In this document: positions 7,844 through 17,047 of the stretch, in pieces
Position numbering within the stretch: position 1 is the stretch's first letter
Layout of the letters: every line of letters starts with the position of its first letter
Origin: Flavobacteriales bacterium
Lineage (GTDB): Bacteria > Bacteroidota > Bacteroidia > Flavobacteriales_D > Crocinitomicaceae
Reading direction: 5' to 3'
Assembly: GCA_947470515.1 (NCBI GenBank)
Contig: CANITF010000029.1
Location: forward strand, 1-38,686
Length of the DNA stretch: 38,686 nucleotides
Notes under the pieces: generated by a model
What the model saw: the letters and a program-made list of their open reading frames with translations, nothing else
Databases searched by the model: none
What the model was told of the DNA's origin: nothing
Translations under genes and position numbers: made by a program

Positions 7844-9235
7844 CTATTTTAGAAAATGCATTTCAACTCTTCTATTTTTTGCTTGTCCTTCTTCAGTATC
7901 GTTATCAGCGATAGGATTTGATTCCCCATAATAATAAAGATCAATTCGATTTGCATCAACTCCATTGGAGACAAGCATATCTTTAACAGCTTGAACACGG
8001 TTTTTGGATAATGTCATATTATATTCATCTGTTCCATTATTATCTGTGTGTCCATCCAAGCGGATTCTTAGATCTTGTCTAATCAGCATTAAATTTGTTA
8101 AAGATTCCAATTCACCATATGATTTCTTCAAAATGATAGCCTTATCATACTCGAATTCTAATTTTCTCGAAGCTAAATCTAACACACGATTAGCATCTTC
8201 ATCAGAAATTCTATTGACATTTGCCTCATTGATATAGATTGTATCTACACGTTCTACAATCAATGTGTCCGTTTTGTATTCCACCGTATAAACAGTATCT
8301 GGTTGATCAACTTCTTCTGTTAATAATGAATCTATCATCGGTTTTTTCTTCTTACACAACTTCAAACCAATAACTATTTCATGCGAACCAGAACTGTATT
8401 TTGCGATGTTTTGCATGGGAACTTCGTATGCATAACCAATAAAAAATAGATTTTGAATGTTTACTCCCACTCTACCAATTAATCCTACTTGCGTGCGATA
8501 TCCAATTCCACCTTGTATGAAATTCTTATAATTAATGTCCGCATTAATATCAAATTGATTCGTGTTATTGATTCCTTTGTACAAAACGGATGGCTTCAGA
8601 CTCAATTTCTCATTCAATTGAAATTTATAGCCAACTAAACCTACCATGTGTCGTCTCAATCCATAACCATCTAAACCGGTATATCCAAAATTTGAAAAAG
8701 ACTGAATAACTTGCTTTGAGGCAAATGAAAGTTCTAATCCTTTGAATTGATAAAGAAATCCAACTTCACTATTGATGGAAGACGAAGATTGACTTCCACT
8801 ATTTACAATTACATCTTGTGCGTCAAACGCAATTGCACCTGTTGGATTTAATCGAAACTGATAATAGCCTCCAGTAATTCCAAATCGCAGGTTATGTTGC
8901 TTTGCAATGGTAAATCCATAAGAAATAGACCCTGAAGCTGCTACTTGTTGCAACATTCCCAATTTATCTATCAACAGGTTTCCACCGATACCAAACGATT
9001 TTCCAATTCGCGTATTTGCACTAAACAAACTCGTTACTGGCGCTCCTTCAACTTTTACCCATTGATTGAGGTGTGAAAAGAAAATTTCTGCACAACCAGA
9101 TGCTCCAGCATATGCAGGATTCAATGAATATTTATTATACGAATAAACATTCGACTGCGGCGTTTGTTGGGCAAACGAACTCAAGCTTATTATTGAACAA
9201 GCTATGATTAAACGGGTAGTTAATATATTTTTCAT
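7844..9235 (-). CDS. PorP/SprF-family T9SS outer-membrane protein fused to OmpA domain
   Basis: A 463-aa protein with three parts. Residues 1-22 are the signal peptide (ending SSFAQ). Residues about 23-295 are a PorP/SprF-type barrel: SNVYSYNKYSLNPAYAGASGCAE, then repeated strands ending in HEIVIGLKLC. A linker rich in DTVYTVEYKTDTLIVERVDT leads to an OmpA/MotB peptidoglycan-binding domain (about 350-463) with LDGHTDNNGTDEYN, LSKNRVQAVKDML, YYGESNP and KNRRVEMHF. SprF-like proteins are needed for secretion or attachment of type B sorting-domain proteins; the OmpA part would tie the barrel to the cell wall. It follows the type B adhesin by only 6 nt, so it is presumably that protein's dedicated partner. 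Confidence 0.9.
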   Translation of the reverse strand: MKNILTTRLIIACSIISLSSFAQQTPQSNVYSYNKYSLNPAYAGASGCAEIFFSHLNQWVKVEGAPVTSLFSANTRIGKSFGIGGNLLIDKLGMLQQVAASGSISYGFTIAKQHNLRFGITGGYYQFRLNPTGAIAFDAQDVIVNSGSQSSSSINSEVGFLYQFKGLELSFASKQVIQSFSNFGYTGLDGYGLRRHMVGLVGYKFQLNEKLSLKPSVLYKGINNTNQFDINADINYKNFIQGGIGYRTQVGLIGRVGVNIQNLFFIGYAYEVPMQNIAKYSSGSHEIVIGLKLCKKKKPMIDSLLTEEVDQPDTVYTVEYKTDTLIVERVDTIYINEANVNRISDEDANRVLDLASRKLEFEYDKAIILKKSYGELESLTNLMLIRQDLRIRLDGHTDNNGTDEYNMTLSKNRVQAVKDMLVSNGVDANRIDLYYYGESNPIADNDTEEGQAKNRRVEMHFLK

Positions 9236-9241
9236 AGCTCT

Positions 9242-12200
9242 TTATTTTTTAAATCTGAATAAGTTCACAGTTCCCTTGTATTCTGTATCAGAACACTTTA
9301 TAGAATAATAATAAACGCCATCAGGCAATGGTTCACCGTCTTTTGTTCCACCCCACTCATTTTGATAATCATTCGATTGATACACTGGCTGACCCCAACG
9401 GTTATAGATTATAGTTGTACAACCCGCAATTTGCGTATAATCTGAAATCTTCCACGTATCGTTTTGACCATCTTCATTCGGCGTCACAATGTTACTTATT
9501 TCAAAAGGCCCTTCACAATTTTGAACTGCCAATTCCAAATGTACTATTGAATCACAACTAGATGCTGTTTGAAACACCTCATCGTAAAGTCCACTTAATG
9601 TCAATGTTTGCGTTCCGAATACATACGCTTCTCCTTCACAAATTGTTGTATCACGGTAAAATTCAATTGCATCATCCACAAATAGATAGAGCGAAACGGT
9701 TGAATCACATCCTGATGCCGTTTGTAATACATCCGTGTATGTTCCTGATGCACTTATTGTTTGCGAACCAAACGTATAACTTTGTCCAGCACAAATTGTA
9801 GCTGAATTAGACGACGAAATGATTGGATTAACAGTTAAATATAAGGTCACAAGAGAATCACATCCACCACTTGTTGTAAACATTTCTGTAAATGTTCCTG
9901 TAGAAGATAAGGTTTGACTTCCAAATACATAATTCTGCCCTTGACAGATTGTTGCAGAAACAGAACCTGTAATTGTTGGATTCACAGTCAAGTATAGTCG
10001 TTCTATTGAATCGCAACCATTAATAGTGATCAAGGTATTCAAATAAATTCCTGATGTGTTTAAAACGGTCGAACCGAAGGTGTACGATTGACCGTTACAA
10101 ATAGTCACAAATACATTACTCGTATCAATTGGAAGAACGCTTAAAAATAACGTTACAATTGAATCACATCCACCAACAGCAGGAAGCGTATTAGAATAGG
10201 TTCCGGCAACTGTTAAACTAGTTGCACCAAACGCATATGAATCACCTTGACAAATTGAAGCACTTGAATTTGATGTTAATGTTGAAGCAACAAACAAGGT
10301 TGTCGTAATTGTACTATCACACCCATTGGCTGCAACAAGCACATCCGTGTAAATTCCAGAAGTGCTATACGTACTTGTACCAACATTAATCGAACTTCCT
10401 TGGCAGATAGTAAATGATTGAGCAAAAGTAACAGGTTGAATAACAGAAATAGTCGTATAAATTGTACTATCACAACCATTTGCAGCTGGAAAAACATCTG
10501 TATATAATCCTGCAGTTGTTTGATTTGCTCCTTCCAAGAAAATACTTTGACCGTTACAGATCGTTGTTGCAACAAAATTCACATTTGGATTTGTGATACA
10601 TGGATTTGCACACAAGGAAGCATTAATTGTAAAGGAATATGGACAAGCTCCATCCGAAATTGAAATAGTATATATTTCAGCAGAAGGAACTGGGAAAACG
10701 ACATTCACTCCTGCCGCAAAACTGCCCGTAGCAACAATATTACTAGTCGAATTCTGAATAATATAAGAGAAGTTTGAACCATAATAGGTAGCTAAACCAC
10801 CTGAACTAGTGAAATTGATTTCACACAATGCGCTGTTATAACTTGAAACTGGAACTATTGGTTGTAAATAAACCACTGGAACACCGTTCTCAACCGTTGC
10901 ACTGATACATGTTAAATCACCCCAATTCGCAGGTTCATCTGCCATTGGAGAAACATAATACAATTGGTTGAATAAAGGATTTCCGAATGTTCCAGAACCA
11001 TTTGTATTATTTACAAATACGCCATTTTCTGTTTGCACCGAATCAATAAAAGTAAATCCAGTATTTGCAACAGGATCTGGAACTGGATTTGTTGAATGAA
11101 TAACATAACCCAATTGTAAACAAGAAGGAATATCAAGAGTCGTCAAACCTATTCCATTTAATAGGATTCCAGGACTTAACGTATCACCAAAACAAACAAA
11201 AGCAGTATCTGCAGAAGCAACATCAATGATACTTCCATTTGCAATTTCAACAAAAATATCTCCTGCATCACTTGCTACTTCTTTTATATATTCGATGATG
11301 TATTGACCTTCATCTCCTGGAGAACCTCCATCTAGTTGAATCGCATAAATAGCTCCAGGAGTTAAGCAACATATTGATTCTTGATTGCCAGTAAAACCAG
11401 CTGAACCTTGAAGTAACGGTGTGATAATTGAAGTTGTTTGCGTTCCATCGGTTGTATATGTAGCAGGATTTAATCCACCATAACACTCTGTTCCATTTAA
11501 CAACTCATAAACAGAATAACGCAAAAGGTTCATTCCAATATATGCTCTAATATTCATTTCAATTGCCCCAGACGGTGGAGCAATGAAATAATGCCATACT
11601 GTTTGGTTCGCACAATTTGCTGCCAACGGATCAATTGCTGGTTCGCCCGCTAAATATTCTCTACAAGCAAATTCATTCGAACCAGCAACAGCTTGAAATG
11701 GCGGTGTTACGCCTGCTGGAGTAACAACAACTTCATACAAAGGATCAATTGTCGTTAAGCAAAGAATATCGTTCCCTGGAGGATTAACTACTGGATCAAC
11801 AACCGACGGATCATATAACCAATTATTAATATTTTGCGCATTGAAAAGTGTTAAACCGTTAGCAGGATCTACCATTCCAAAATATTTGTAACCCGGCTCC
11901 ATGCAGCGTGCGTCAATACGAGCACTTTGAGAAGCTCCACCTAAAAACCCATTTAAGCCACCATCTGCAGCGTATAAGACTTCAAGATTTGCACATGAAT
12001 AATCTGAAGGAATTCCTGGGGAAAAACGATCATCATAACCAAACAATGCATTGCTTTCAGAATAAATAGCACTTTGATAATCTGTTTCAAAAATCATACG
12101 TCCATCATTTGGAGCGATGAAATTCAACCAAACACTTTCATTCACATCATCATTATTTGCCGCAACGTGATCGTAATCATATGCATGGTATTCATTTGGA

Positions 12201-13453
12201 TTTGGAGAAGTATGCACCGATCCAGTCTCACCAAAATCATTTCCACCATCTAGTGCACATCCAAACGTTAAATTGGAAGTAATAGGAGAACTTAAAGCCG
12301 AGGTGATAACTGCAGTTCCTGGAGCAACTGTACCTGATAAACACGGAATATCCTCCAAATTAGGAGCACTTCCACCAAAACTATTCACTCGAATTTGAAA
12401 ATATCCACGATCACCGCCATTGTCAGCTGCAAATTGGACATAATAGGTTTGTCCCGGAATTAATTTCTGATAACTAAAGGGAGAAACAGGATCACATGCA
12501 TCTAAAACAATTTCAGCCTCAGGGTCAATATCTAAGAAATCAATTCCATCAGAAAATTCAATATGTGATAAATACTCAAATTTATCTTTGATCAATAGTG
12601 ACGTTATAGGTTGCACACCAGTAACACATGAACTTGCGTCTGCAGCATGATAAATTTCAAAATAGGTTCCTAATTCCGTTCCACCAAGATCAGAAGTAAT
12701 CCCAACAGCTCCGCTTGCAGGAGCAATAAAACTAAACCATCCCGAGCCACTTGCAGCAACATCACTTGATGCAGGTTCATTTGGTTCGAGTGTATAAGCG
12801 CACCATCCATATGTATAAGTAGTGTTCAATGCTATAGATGCGGCATTGCAAATATCATCTTCTAAATAACTAACGATCAATGGCAATCGAATGACTTGTA
12901 AAGTAATGCGATAATTTTGTGTACAACCACCATCTGTACTATTTGCTGTATAAACGTAATTTAACGATCCAACACCTGCAGGAACAGGCATGGAAACATT
13001 TTGTATTCCAGTTTCTCCATCCGTTAAACCTAAAATATCATAATTTCCAACGTCATCATTTTCATATGCTTCCCATCCAAGATTTATTTGGGTAGGCACA
13101 TCAGCGGCACATAAATATTGGTAATCGAAAAAAGTTCCGTTACTCGGAGAAAATTGACCACTCGGGGTAGTCATGGTATATGGACCATTATTCCCATTTT
13201 GATAGGCATAATTGAACCCATAAATACCAAATAATGCAGGATTATTATTTGTAAAGCCTAAAGTATTGTCTGTCCCAGTGAATTCCCATACAAAATCACT
13301 GTTTCCAGTAAAGAAGCCATCACAATCTGTATTATTAAGCGCTTGAACGGATATTACACGTACTTGTATAATTGCTTGACCAAACGAAAAATTTGAAATC
13401 AATAATAGTAGTAGCATAATAGTCCGAACACAAAATATTCGATTTTTTTTCAT
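9242..13453 (-). CDS. Large T9SS type B adhesin with seven Cys-paired repeats
   Basis: A 1403-aa exported protein. After the signal peptide (about 1-26, ending NFSFGQ) comes a Bacteroidota-type N-terminal domain, then three related modules, each marked by W-x2-FIAP-x-[SD]G near residues 238, 441 and 620 with partner Cys-rich segments. A further beta-rich region follows, then seven tandem repeats of about 51 aa (about 955-1310), each with TICxG and a later GCDS/SCDS. The end (about 1315-1403) is the gliding-motility-associated type B sorting domain: VTPNEDGQNDTWKI, IYNRWGQPVYQS, WGGTKDGEPLPDGVYYY. It is probably a cell-surface adhesin or structural filament secreted by T9SS. It starts 51 bp after pdhC with no clear promoter box, and is followed by the PorP-OmpA gene. 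Confidence 0.92.
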   Translation of the reverse strand: MKKNRIFCVRTIMLLLLLISNFSFGQAIIQVRVISVQALNNTDCDGFFTGNSDFVWEFTGTDNTLGFTNNNPALFGIYGFNYAYQNGNNGPYTMTTPSGQFSPSNGTFFDYQYLCAADVPTQINLGWEAYENDDVGNYDILGLTDGETGIQNVSMPVPAGVGSLNYVYTANSTDGGCTQNYRITLQVIRLPLIVSYLEDDICNAASIALNTTYTYGWCAYTLEPNEPASSDVAASGSGWFSFIAPASGAVGITSDLGGTELGTYFEIYHAADASSCVTGVQPITSLLIKDKFEYLSHIEFSDGIDFLDIDPEAEIVLDACDPVSPFSYQKLIPGQTYYVQFAADNGGDRGYFQIRVNSFGGSAPNLEDIPCLSGTVAPGTAVITSALSSPITSNLTFGCALDGGNDFGETGSVHTSPNPNEYHAYDYDHVAANNDDVNESVWLNFIAPNDGRMIFETDYQSAIYSESNALFGYDDRFSPGIPSDYSCANLEVLYAADGGLNGFLGGASQSARIDARCMEPGYKYFGMVDPANGLTLFNAQNINNWLYDPSVVDPVVNPPGNDILCLTTIDPLYEVVVTPAGVTPPFQAVAGSNEFACREYLAGEPAIDPLAANCANQTVWHYFIAPPSGAIEMNIRAYIGMNLLRYSVYELLNGTECYGGLNPATYTTDGTQTTSIITPLLQGSAGFTGNQESICCLTPGAIYAIQLDGGSPGDEGQYIIEYIKEVASDAGDIFVEIANGSIIDVASADTAFVCFGDTLSPGILLNGIGLTTLDIPSCLQLGYVIHSTNPVPDPVANTGFTFIDSVQTENGVFVNNTNGSGTFGNPLFNQLYYVSPMADEPANWGDLTCISATVENGVPVVYLQPIVPVSSYNSALCEINFTSSGGLATYYGSNFSYIIQNSTSNIVATGSFAAGVNVVFPVPSAEIYTISISDGACPYSFTINASLCANPCITNPNVNFVATTICNGQSIFLEGANQTTAGLYTDVFPAANGCDSTIYTTISVIQPVTFAQSFTICQGSSINVGTSTYSTSGIYTDVLVAANGCDSTITTTLFVASTLTSNSSASICQGDSYAFGATSLTVAGTYSNTLPAVGGCDSIVTLFLSVLPIDTSNVFVTICNGQSYTFGSTVLNTSGIYLNTLITINGCDSIERLYLTVNPTITGSVSATICQGQNYVFGSQTLSSTGTFTEMFTTSGGCDSLVTLYLTVNPIISSSNSATICAGQSYTFGSQTISASGTYTDVLQTASGCDSTVSLYLFVDDAIEFYRDTTICEGEAYVFGTQTLTLSGLYDEVFQTASSCDSIVHLELAVQNCEGPFEISNIVTPNEDGQNDTWKISDYTQIAGCTTIIYNRWGQPVYQSNDYQNEWGGTKDGEPLPDGVYYYSIKCSDTEYKGTVNLFRFKK
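9522..10590 (-). repeat. Seven tandem coding repeats of about 153 bp
   Basis: These encode seven 50-51-aa units near the C-terminus of the type B adhesin. Every unit keeps the pattern [TS]IC-x-G-[QSDE] early, a G-[ILT]-[YF] turn, and [GS]-CDS late, ending in a hydrophobic strand such as LYLTVNP. Both cysteines are kept in all seven units, so a disulfide per unit is plausible. Units have diverged in sequence, so this is an old expansion rather than a recent one. Confidence 0.88.
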
Positions 13454-13504
13454 AGCAAGGTTTAGTTTTAAAAGTTTACTTTGGTTTATTTTAATCTATT
13501 CAAT

Positions 13505-14767
13505 TCACATCAGCATCATCACTGGATTCTCCAAATATTGTTTAAATGTTTGTAAAAATGCAGCTCCAGATGCACCATCAACAACGCGATGATCACATGA
13601 CAATGTTACCTTCATAACATTACCTGGCACAACCATTCCGTTCTTAACAACTGGTATTTGTTTAATTCCACCAACAGCTAAAATACAACTATCTGGTGTA
13701 TTTACAATAGCAGTGAAAGATTCTATCCCAAACATACCAAGATTGGAAATAGTAAATGTATTTCCTTCCCAGTCTGCTGGTTGCAATTTTTTATCTTTTG
13801 CTTTTTGAGCGTATACTTTAACCTCTGCACCAATTTCCATCAAACTTTTTGTATCAGCAAAACGAACAACAGGAACTAACAATCCATCTTCAACCGCCAC
13901 AGCAACTCCGATATGAACATGGTTATTTCTGCGAATAACATCTCCTAACCAAGAACTGTTTACTGTAGGATTTTTTTTCAATGAAAGTGCTACAGCCTTC
14001 ACAACCATATCGTTGAAAGATACTTTAACCCCTTCAACAAGATTCATAGATTGACGGATATCAATAGCATTATCCATGTCAATATCCAATGTCAAATAGA
14101 AATGTGGCGCAGTAAATTTACTTTCAGATAAACGTCGCGCAATTGTTTTACGCATTTGCGAAACCGTCTCATCCGTATATGATTCAACACCTGGCACAGA
14201 CTTCGTAAAAGAACCATTAGCTGGCGTATATGGAACGTAATGATCCACATCACGCTTTACAATTCTACCTGCCTCACCTGTTCCTGAAACAGCGTTGATA
14301 TCAATACCTTTTTCTTCTGCAATTTTCTTCGCTAAGGGCGATGCAAACACACGTCCGCTGCTATTTGAAACTGGAATTGCGACTGGCGCTTTAACTTCCG
14401 CAACTGCAGGCGCAACAACTGGTGTTACTACTTCTTTTACTTCTTGAATTGGAGCAGACTTTACTTCCTCTTTAACCTGAGCAATAGATGGTCCTTTTGC
14501 ATTTGCAATAATAGAAGTTACATCCTCCCCTTTTTTACCGATAATTGCTAAAATTTCATTTACTGGAGCAGCTTTACCTTTTTCAACGCCAATGTATAAT
14601 AATACACCGTCAAAAAAAGATTCAAACTCCATTGTTGCTTTATCTGTTTCAATTTCAGCTAATATTTCGCCTGATGCTACAGTATCTCCAACTTTTTTTG
14701 TCCATTCAGCAACAACACCTTCTGTCATGGTGTCACTTAATTTGGGCATGTATATGATTTCAGCCAT
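13505..14767 (-). CDS. pdhC: Pyruvate dehydrogenase E2, dihydrolipoamide acetyltransferase
   Basis: A 420-aa core enzyme of pyruvate dehydrogenase that transfers the acetyl group from lipoamide to CoA. There is one lipoyl domain at the N-terminus (about 1-78; lipoylated lysine K43 in ETDKATMEF), an Ala/Pro/Val-rich flexible linker, the E3/E1-binding domain (about 140-180: FASPLAKKIAEEKGI through GEAGRIVKRDV), and the catalytic domain ending in the active-site D-H393-RVVD397-G. It has one lipoyl domain, whereas my recollection is that many flavobacterial PDH E2 proteins have two. It follows pdhA at a distance of 162 bp on the same strand. Confidence 0.94.
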   Translation of the reverse strand: MAEIIYMPKLSDTMTEGVVAEWTKKVGDTVASGEILAEIETDKATMEFESFFDGVLLYIGVEKGKAAPVNEILAIIGKKGEDVTSIIANAKGPSIAQVKEEVKSAPIQEVKEVVTPVVAPAVAEVKAPVAIPVSNSSGRVFASPLAKKIAEEKGIDINAVSGTGEAGRIVKRDVDHYVPYTPANGSFTKSVPGVESYTDETVSQMRKTIARRLSESKFTAPHFYLTLDIDMDNAIDIRQSMNLVEGVKVSFNDMVVKAVALSLKKNPTVNSSWLGDVIRRNNHVHIGVAVAVEDGLLVPVVRFADTKSLMEIGAEVKVYAQKAKDKKLQPADWEGNTFTISNLGMFGIESFTAIVNTPDSCILAVGGIKQIPVVKNGMVVPGNVMKVTLSCDHRVVDGASGAAFLQTFKQYLENPVMMLM

Positions 14768-14785
14768 TTTTTTTTAGATATTAGA

Positions 14786-14932
14786 GTTGAGACCATTTCG
14801 TTGTGAGATTTAAGATTTAATCTCTTTTCTCAACTTTCAGTTCTCAGTTCTTTATTTATTATTTTCTACTACTAGTGTTGAGACAACCGTTATGACATTC
14901 GAGAATAAATCTCAGCTCTCGGTTCTTTATTA
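14786..14932. repeat. Diverged direct repeat between pdhA and pdhC
   Basis: Two copies begin with GTTGAGAC (14786 and 14877) and end with a CAGTTCTTTATT / CGGTTCTTTATT word (about 14845-14856 and 14917-14931), with related TCTCA-type blocks inside. The second copy runs into the pdhA stop codon. This is most of the 162-bp gap between the genes; no promoter box or strong terminator is obvious in it. Confidence 0.55.
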
Positions 14933-15982
14933 ATACTCTTTAATATAAGGATAATCTGTTTGCATGTAAACATCCTCGTACAATTCATGTGCTTCTGGGT
15001 AAGGAGAGTTTTCAGCAAATTCAACTGATTCAGCCACTTCTTTTTTCACCCATTCACTCATATCTTCGAGTTGCTTTGCGTTCATCCATTTGTTCTCTTG
15101 AATCACTTTCAAACAATGTTCGATTGGATCTTGCTCCATCCATTCTGCTAACTCATCTTTTGTTCTGTATTTCATTGGGTCCGACATCGAATGACCTTTG
15201 TAACGATAAGTACGAATGTCTAACAATGTTGGTCCGTTTCCTTTTCTAGCTCTATCGCACGCTTCTTCAATCGCCTCATGCACAGATTCTGGCGACATAC
15301 CATTTACAATTCTTGAAGGCATTTCATAAGAAAGTCCAATTTTTGACAAGTCTGTAACATTGGTAGTTCTTTCTACAGAAGTCCCCATTGCGTAATTGTT
15401 ATTTTCAATGATAAAAATCACTGGTAATTTCCAAATCATAGCCATGTTGAATGTCTCATGCAAAGCACCTTGTCGAACAGCACCATCTCCCATCGATACA
15501 AAAGCAACATTGTCTGTTCCATTGTATTTTTCAGCAAAAGCAGCACCTGCTCCCATTGCTATTTGCGCTCCAACGATTCCATGTCCACCCATAAAGTTTT
15601 TTTCCTTTATGAAAAAGTGCATAGATCCACCTTTACCTTTTGAACAACCAGTTGACCTTCCGTATAATTCAGCCATTAAAACTCTTGGATCAACTCCTAA
15701 AGCAATTGGATGCGCGTGATCTCTATATGCAGTCATGTGTTTGTCACCCGGACGACAAGCGCTTGCTGTACCAGCAACAATTGCTTCTTGACCAATATAA
15801 AGGTGGCAAAAACCTCCAAAATTTTGTTGAATATATAACTGACCTGTTTTTTCTTCGAATTTACGAATGAGTAACATGTCTTTATACCATTTGATATAGG
15901 TTTCTTTAGAAAACTTTGTTTTACCAGCTACTGCTGATTTTTTAGTTGTTTTTGATGGTTTGCTTGCAGTTTTTACCGCCAT
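14930..15982 (-). CDS. pdhA: Pyruvate dehydrogenase E1 component, alpha subunit
   Basis: A 350-aa thiamine-diphosphate enzyme subunit that decarboxylates pyruvate. It shows the TPP/Mg motif GDGAVRQG through ENNNYAMGT, the GGSMHFF loop, the HGIVGAQIAMGAG stretch, and the E1-alpha phosphorylation-type loop YRYKGHSMSDPMKYR. An N-terminal Lys/Thr/Ala-rich tail of about 22 residues precedes the core (which begins around KETYIKWYKDMLLIRKFEE). The partner beta subunit gene is not next to it; only E2 follows, so E1-beta must lie elsewhere. The promoter box is at 16009-16016. Confidence 0.95.
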   Translation of the reverse strand: MAVKTASKPSKTTKKSAVAGKTKFSKETYIKWYKDMLLIRKFEEKTGQLYIQQNFGGFCHLYIGQEAIVAGTASACRPGDKHMTAYRDHAHPIALGVDPRVLMAELYGRSTGCSKGKGGSMHFFIKEKNFMGGHGIVGAQIAMGAGAAFAEKYNGTDNVAFVSMGDGAVRQGALHETFNMAMIWKLPVIFIIENNNYAMGTSVERTTNVTDLSKIGLSYEMPSRIVNGMSPESVHEAIEEACDRARKGNGPTLLDIRTYRYKGHSMSDPMKYRTKDELAEWMEQDPIEHCLKVIQENKWMNAKQLEDMSEWVKKEVAESVEFAENSPYPEAHELYEDVYMQTDYPYIKEY

Positions 15983-16008
15983 GTTTTTACCAATTAAAAT
16001 TCGAAAGA

Positions 16009-16016
16009 CAAATATA
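16009..16016 (-). promoter_or_regulatory. Bacteroidota -7 promoter element of pdhA (TATATTTG)
   Basis: Perfect TAnnTTTG match on the minus strand, 26 nt before the pdhA ATG. No clear -33 TTG is seen. Confidence 0.55.
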
Positions 16017-16067
16017 GAAAATTCTAATCATAGATGTTTTAAAACACCTACAAATCCAAACATAAAT

Positions 16068-16880
16068 TTACTTTGGTTGGATTTTTAAAAATGGTTTTAA
16101 TTCTTTTAACGGAATACTTATTGAAATACTGCCCGCTGCATAGGGTGCAATTTCATAATTATTGTATAAAAAATTCAAATTTCCATCTGCGAAATAAAAA
16201 TTCTCATTGCACACAAAAATTCCATCCGTAAACCAAAAACCTGCATCTGTTAAATTGGTGTTTTCCTCAATTTCGTTTTGAGCTCTAAAGTATTTTTCAG
16301 CTAATTCAGTGAAGGTCGGAATGTCGTTAATGAAATCTGACAATGCTAATTGCTTTCCATTGACACGATCAATCAACGAATAACTGGCATAACCATTTCC
16401 ATGCGCTCCACCTGCATAGCTCCAACTAGACAAATCAAGTTCTACAAAATTCTTAAATTCTATGATGTCAATTGTTGATTCCAATTCCCACAATTGACCT
16501 TCTTCTAACATGTCAGAATCAAAACGACTCAATGAATCAAAATACATTAATTGCTTTGAGAAAAAATCGGTATTTATATTTATGGCTGGGTTGTAATCAA
16601 TTTCAAATTCTGTAGTTGACCGAACAAAATCAACTATTCTAAAATTAATTGAATCTTGATACGGCAATAGACCCTGACTTTGGTTTTCATAAAAATCATA
16701 CGTTATGACCAATAAAGCGGTATCTGTTTTAAGTGCTGTAAAACTTTGAAGTTTCGCTTCACCGTGCACAATTGAATCTGAGTTTATATCCGAGTCAATT
16801 TTGGTTTCAGGCAATGTTGATTTTGAAGAAGAACAAGACTCAAGTATGATAATGATAAAAAGAGAAGCTAAGATTTTCAT
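16068..16880 (-). CDS. DUF3298-domain lipoprotein
   Basis: A 270-aa lipoprotein. The signal peptide ends in the lipobox L-E-S-C (Cys16), followed by a Ser/Lys/Thr tether. The C-terminal half carries the DUF3298/RsiV-like hallmarks: SYAGGAHGNGY, a QLALSDFI segment, and YEIAPYAAGSISISIPL near the end. It probably sits in the inner or outer membrane facing the periplasm; the family's function is mostly unknown, and RsiV in Bacillus binds lysozyme, which should not be assumed here. Its ATG overlaps, as ATGA, the stop of a damaged reading frame upstream, suggesting it was once translationally coupled within a cdd operon. Confidence 0.82.
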   Translation of the reverse strand: MKILASLFIIIILESCSSSKSTLPETKIDSDINSDSIVHGEAKLQSFTALKTDTALLVITYDFYENQSQGLLPYQDSINFRIVDFVRSTTEFEIDYNPAININTDFFSKQLMYFDSLSRFDSDMLEEGQLWELESTIDIIEFKNFVELDLSSWSYAGGAHGNGYASYSLIDRVNGKQLALSDFINDIPTFTELAEKYFRAQNEIEENTNLTDAGFWFTDGIFVCNENFYFADGNLNFLYNNYEIAPYAAGSISISIPLKELKPFLKIQPK

Positions 16881-17043
16881 AAAGTTTGTTTGCGTTTGTT
16901 ATATAAATTTCTAGTTTGTTCTTGATTCGGGTCAATTGCTAAAATTTTCTTATAAATTTTCAATGCTTCATTTTTCTTTAATTGAATATTTGAGAATATT
17001 CTAAAAAAAGCTTATCAAAACCAAACTTTTCAAAAATTACCAT
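16877..17043 (-). pseudogene. Frameshifted remnant of a small TPR-like gene
   Basis: An ATG at 17043, just after the cdd stop codon, opens a 21-codon frame (MVIFEKFGFDKLFLEYSQIF) that ends in TAA at 16978-16980. A second frame then reads NIQLKKNEALKIYKKILAID and continues PNQEQTRNLYNKRKQTL to a TGA that overlaps the lipoprotein ATG. Joined, they give about 55 residues ending like a tetratricopeptide helix pair. The total length is not a multiple of three, so a one-base loss or gain is implied (AT-rich homopolymers lie nearby). It could be a decayed fragment of a longer TPR protein or a sequencing error in a real small gene. Confidence 0.45.
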
Positions 17044-17047
17044 CTAC

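Noticed and set aside
10276-10575. A 99-codon frame within the adhesin repeat region on the same strand
   Set aside because: It is an out-of-frame reading of the tandem repeats, Leu/Gln-rich and without domain features.
13454-13504. A promoter for the type B adhesin
   Set aside because: I found no TAnnTTTG box in the 51-bp gap after pdhC; read-through from pdhC or a non-consensus promoter are equally possible.
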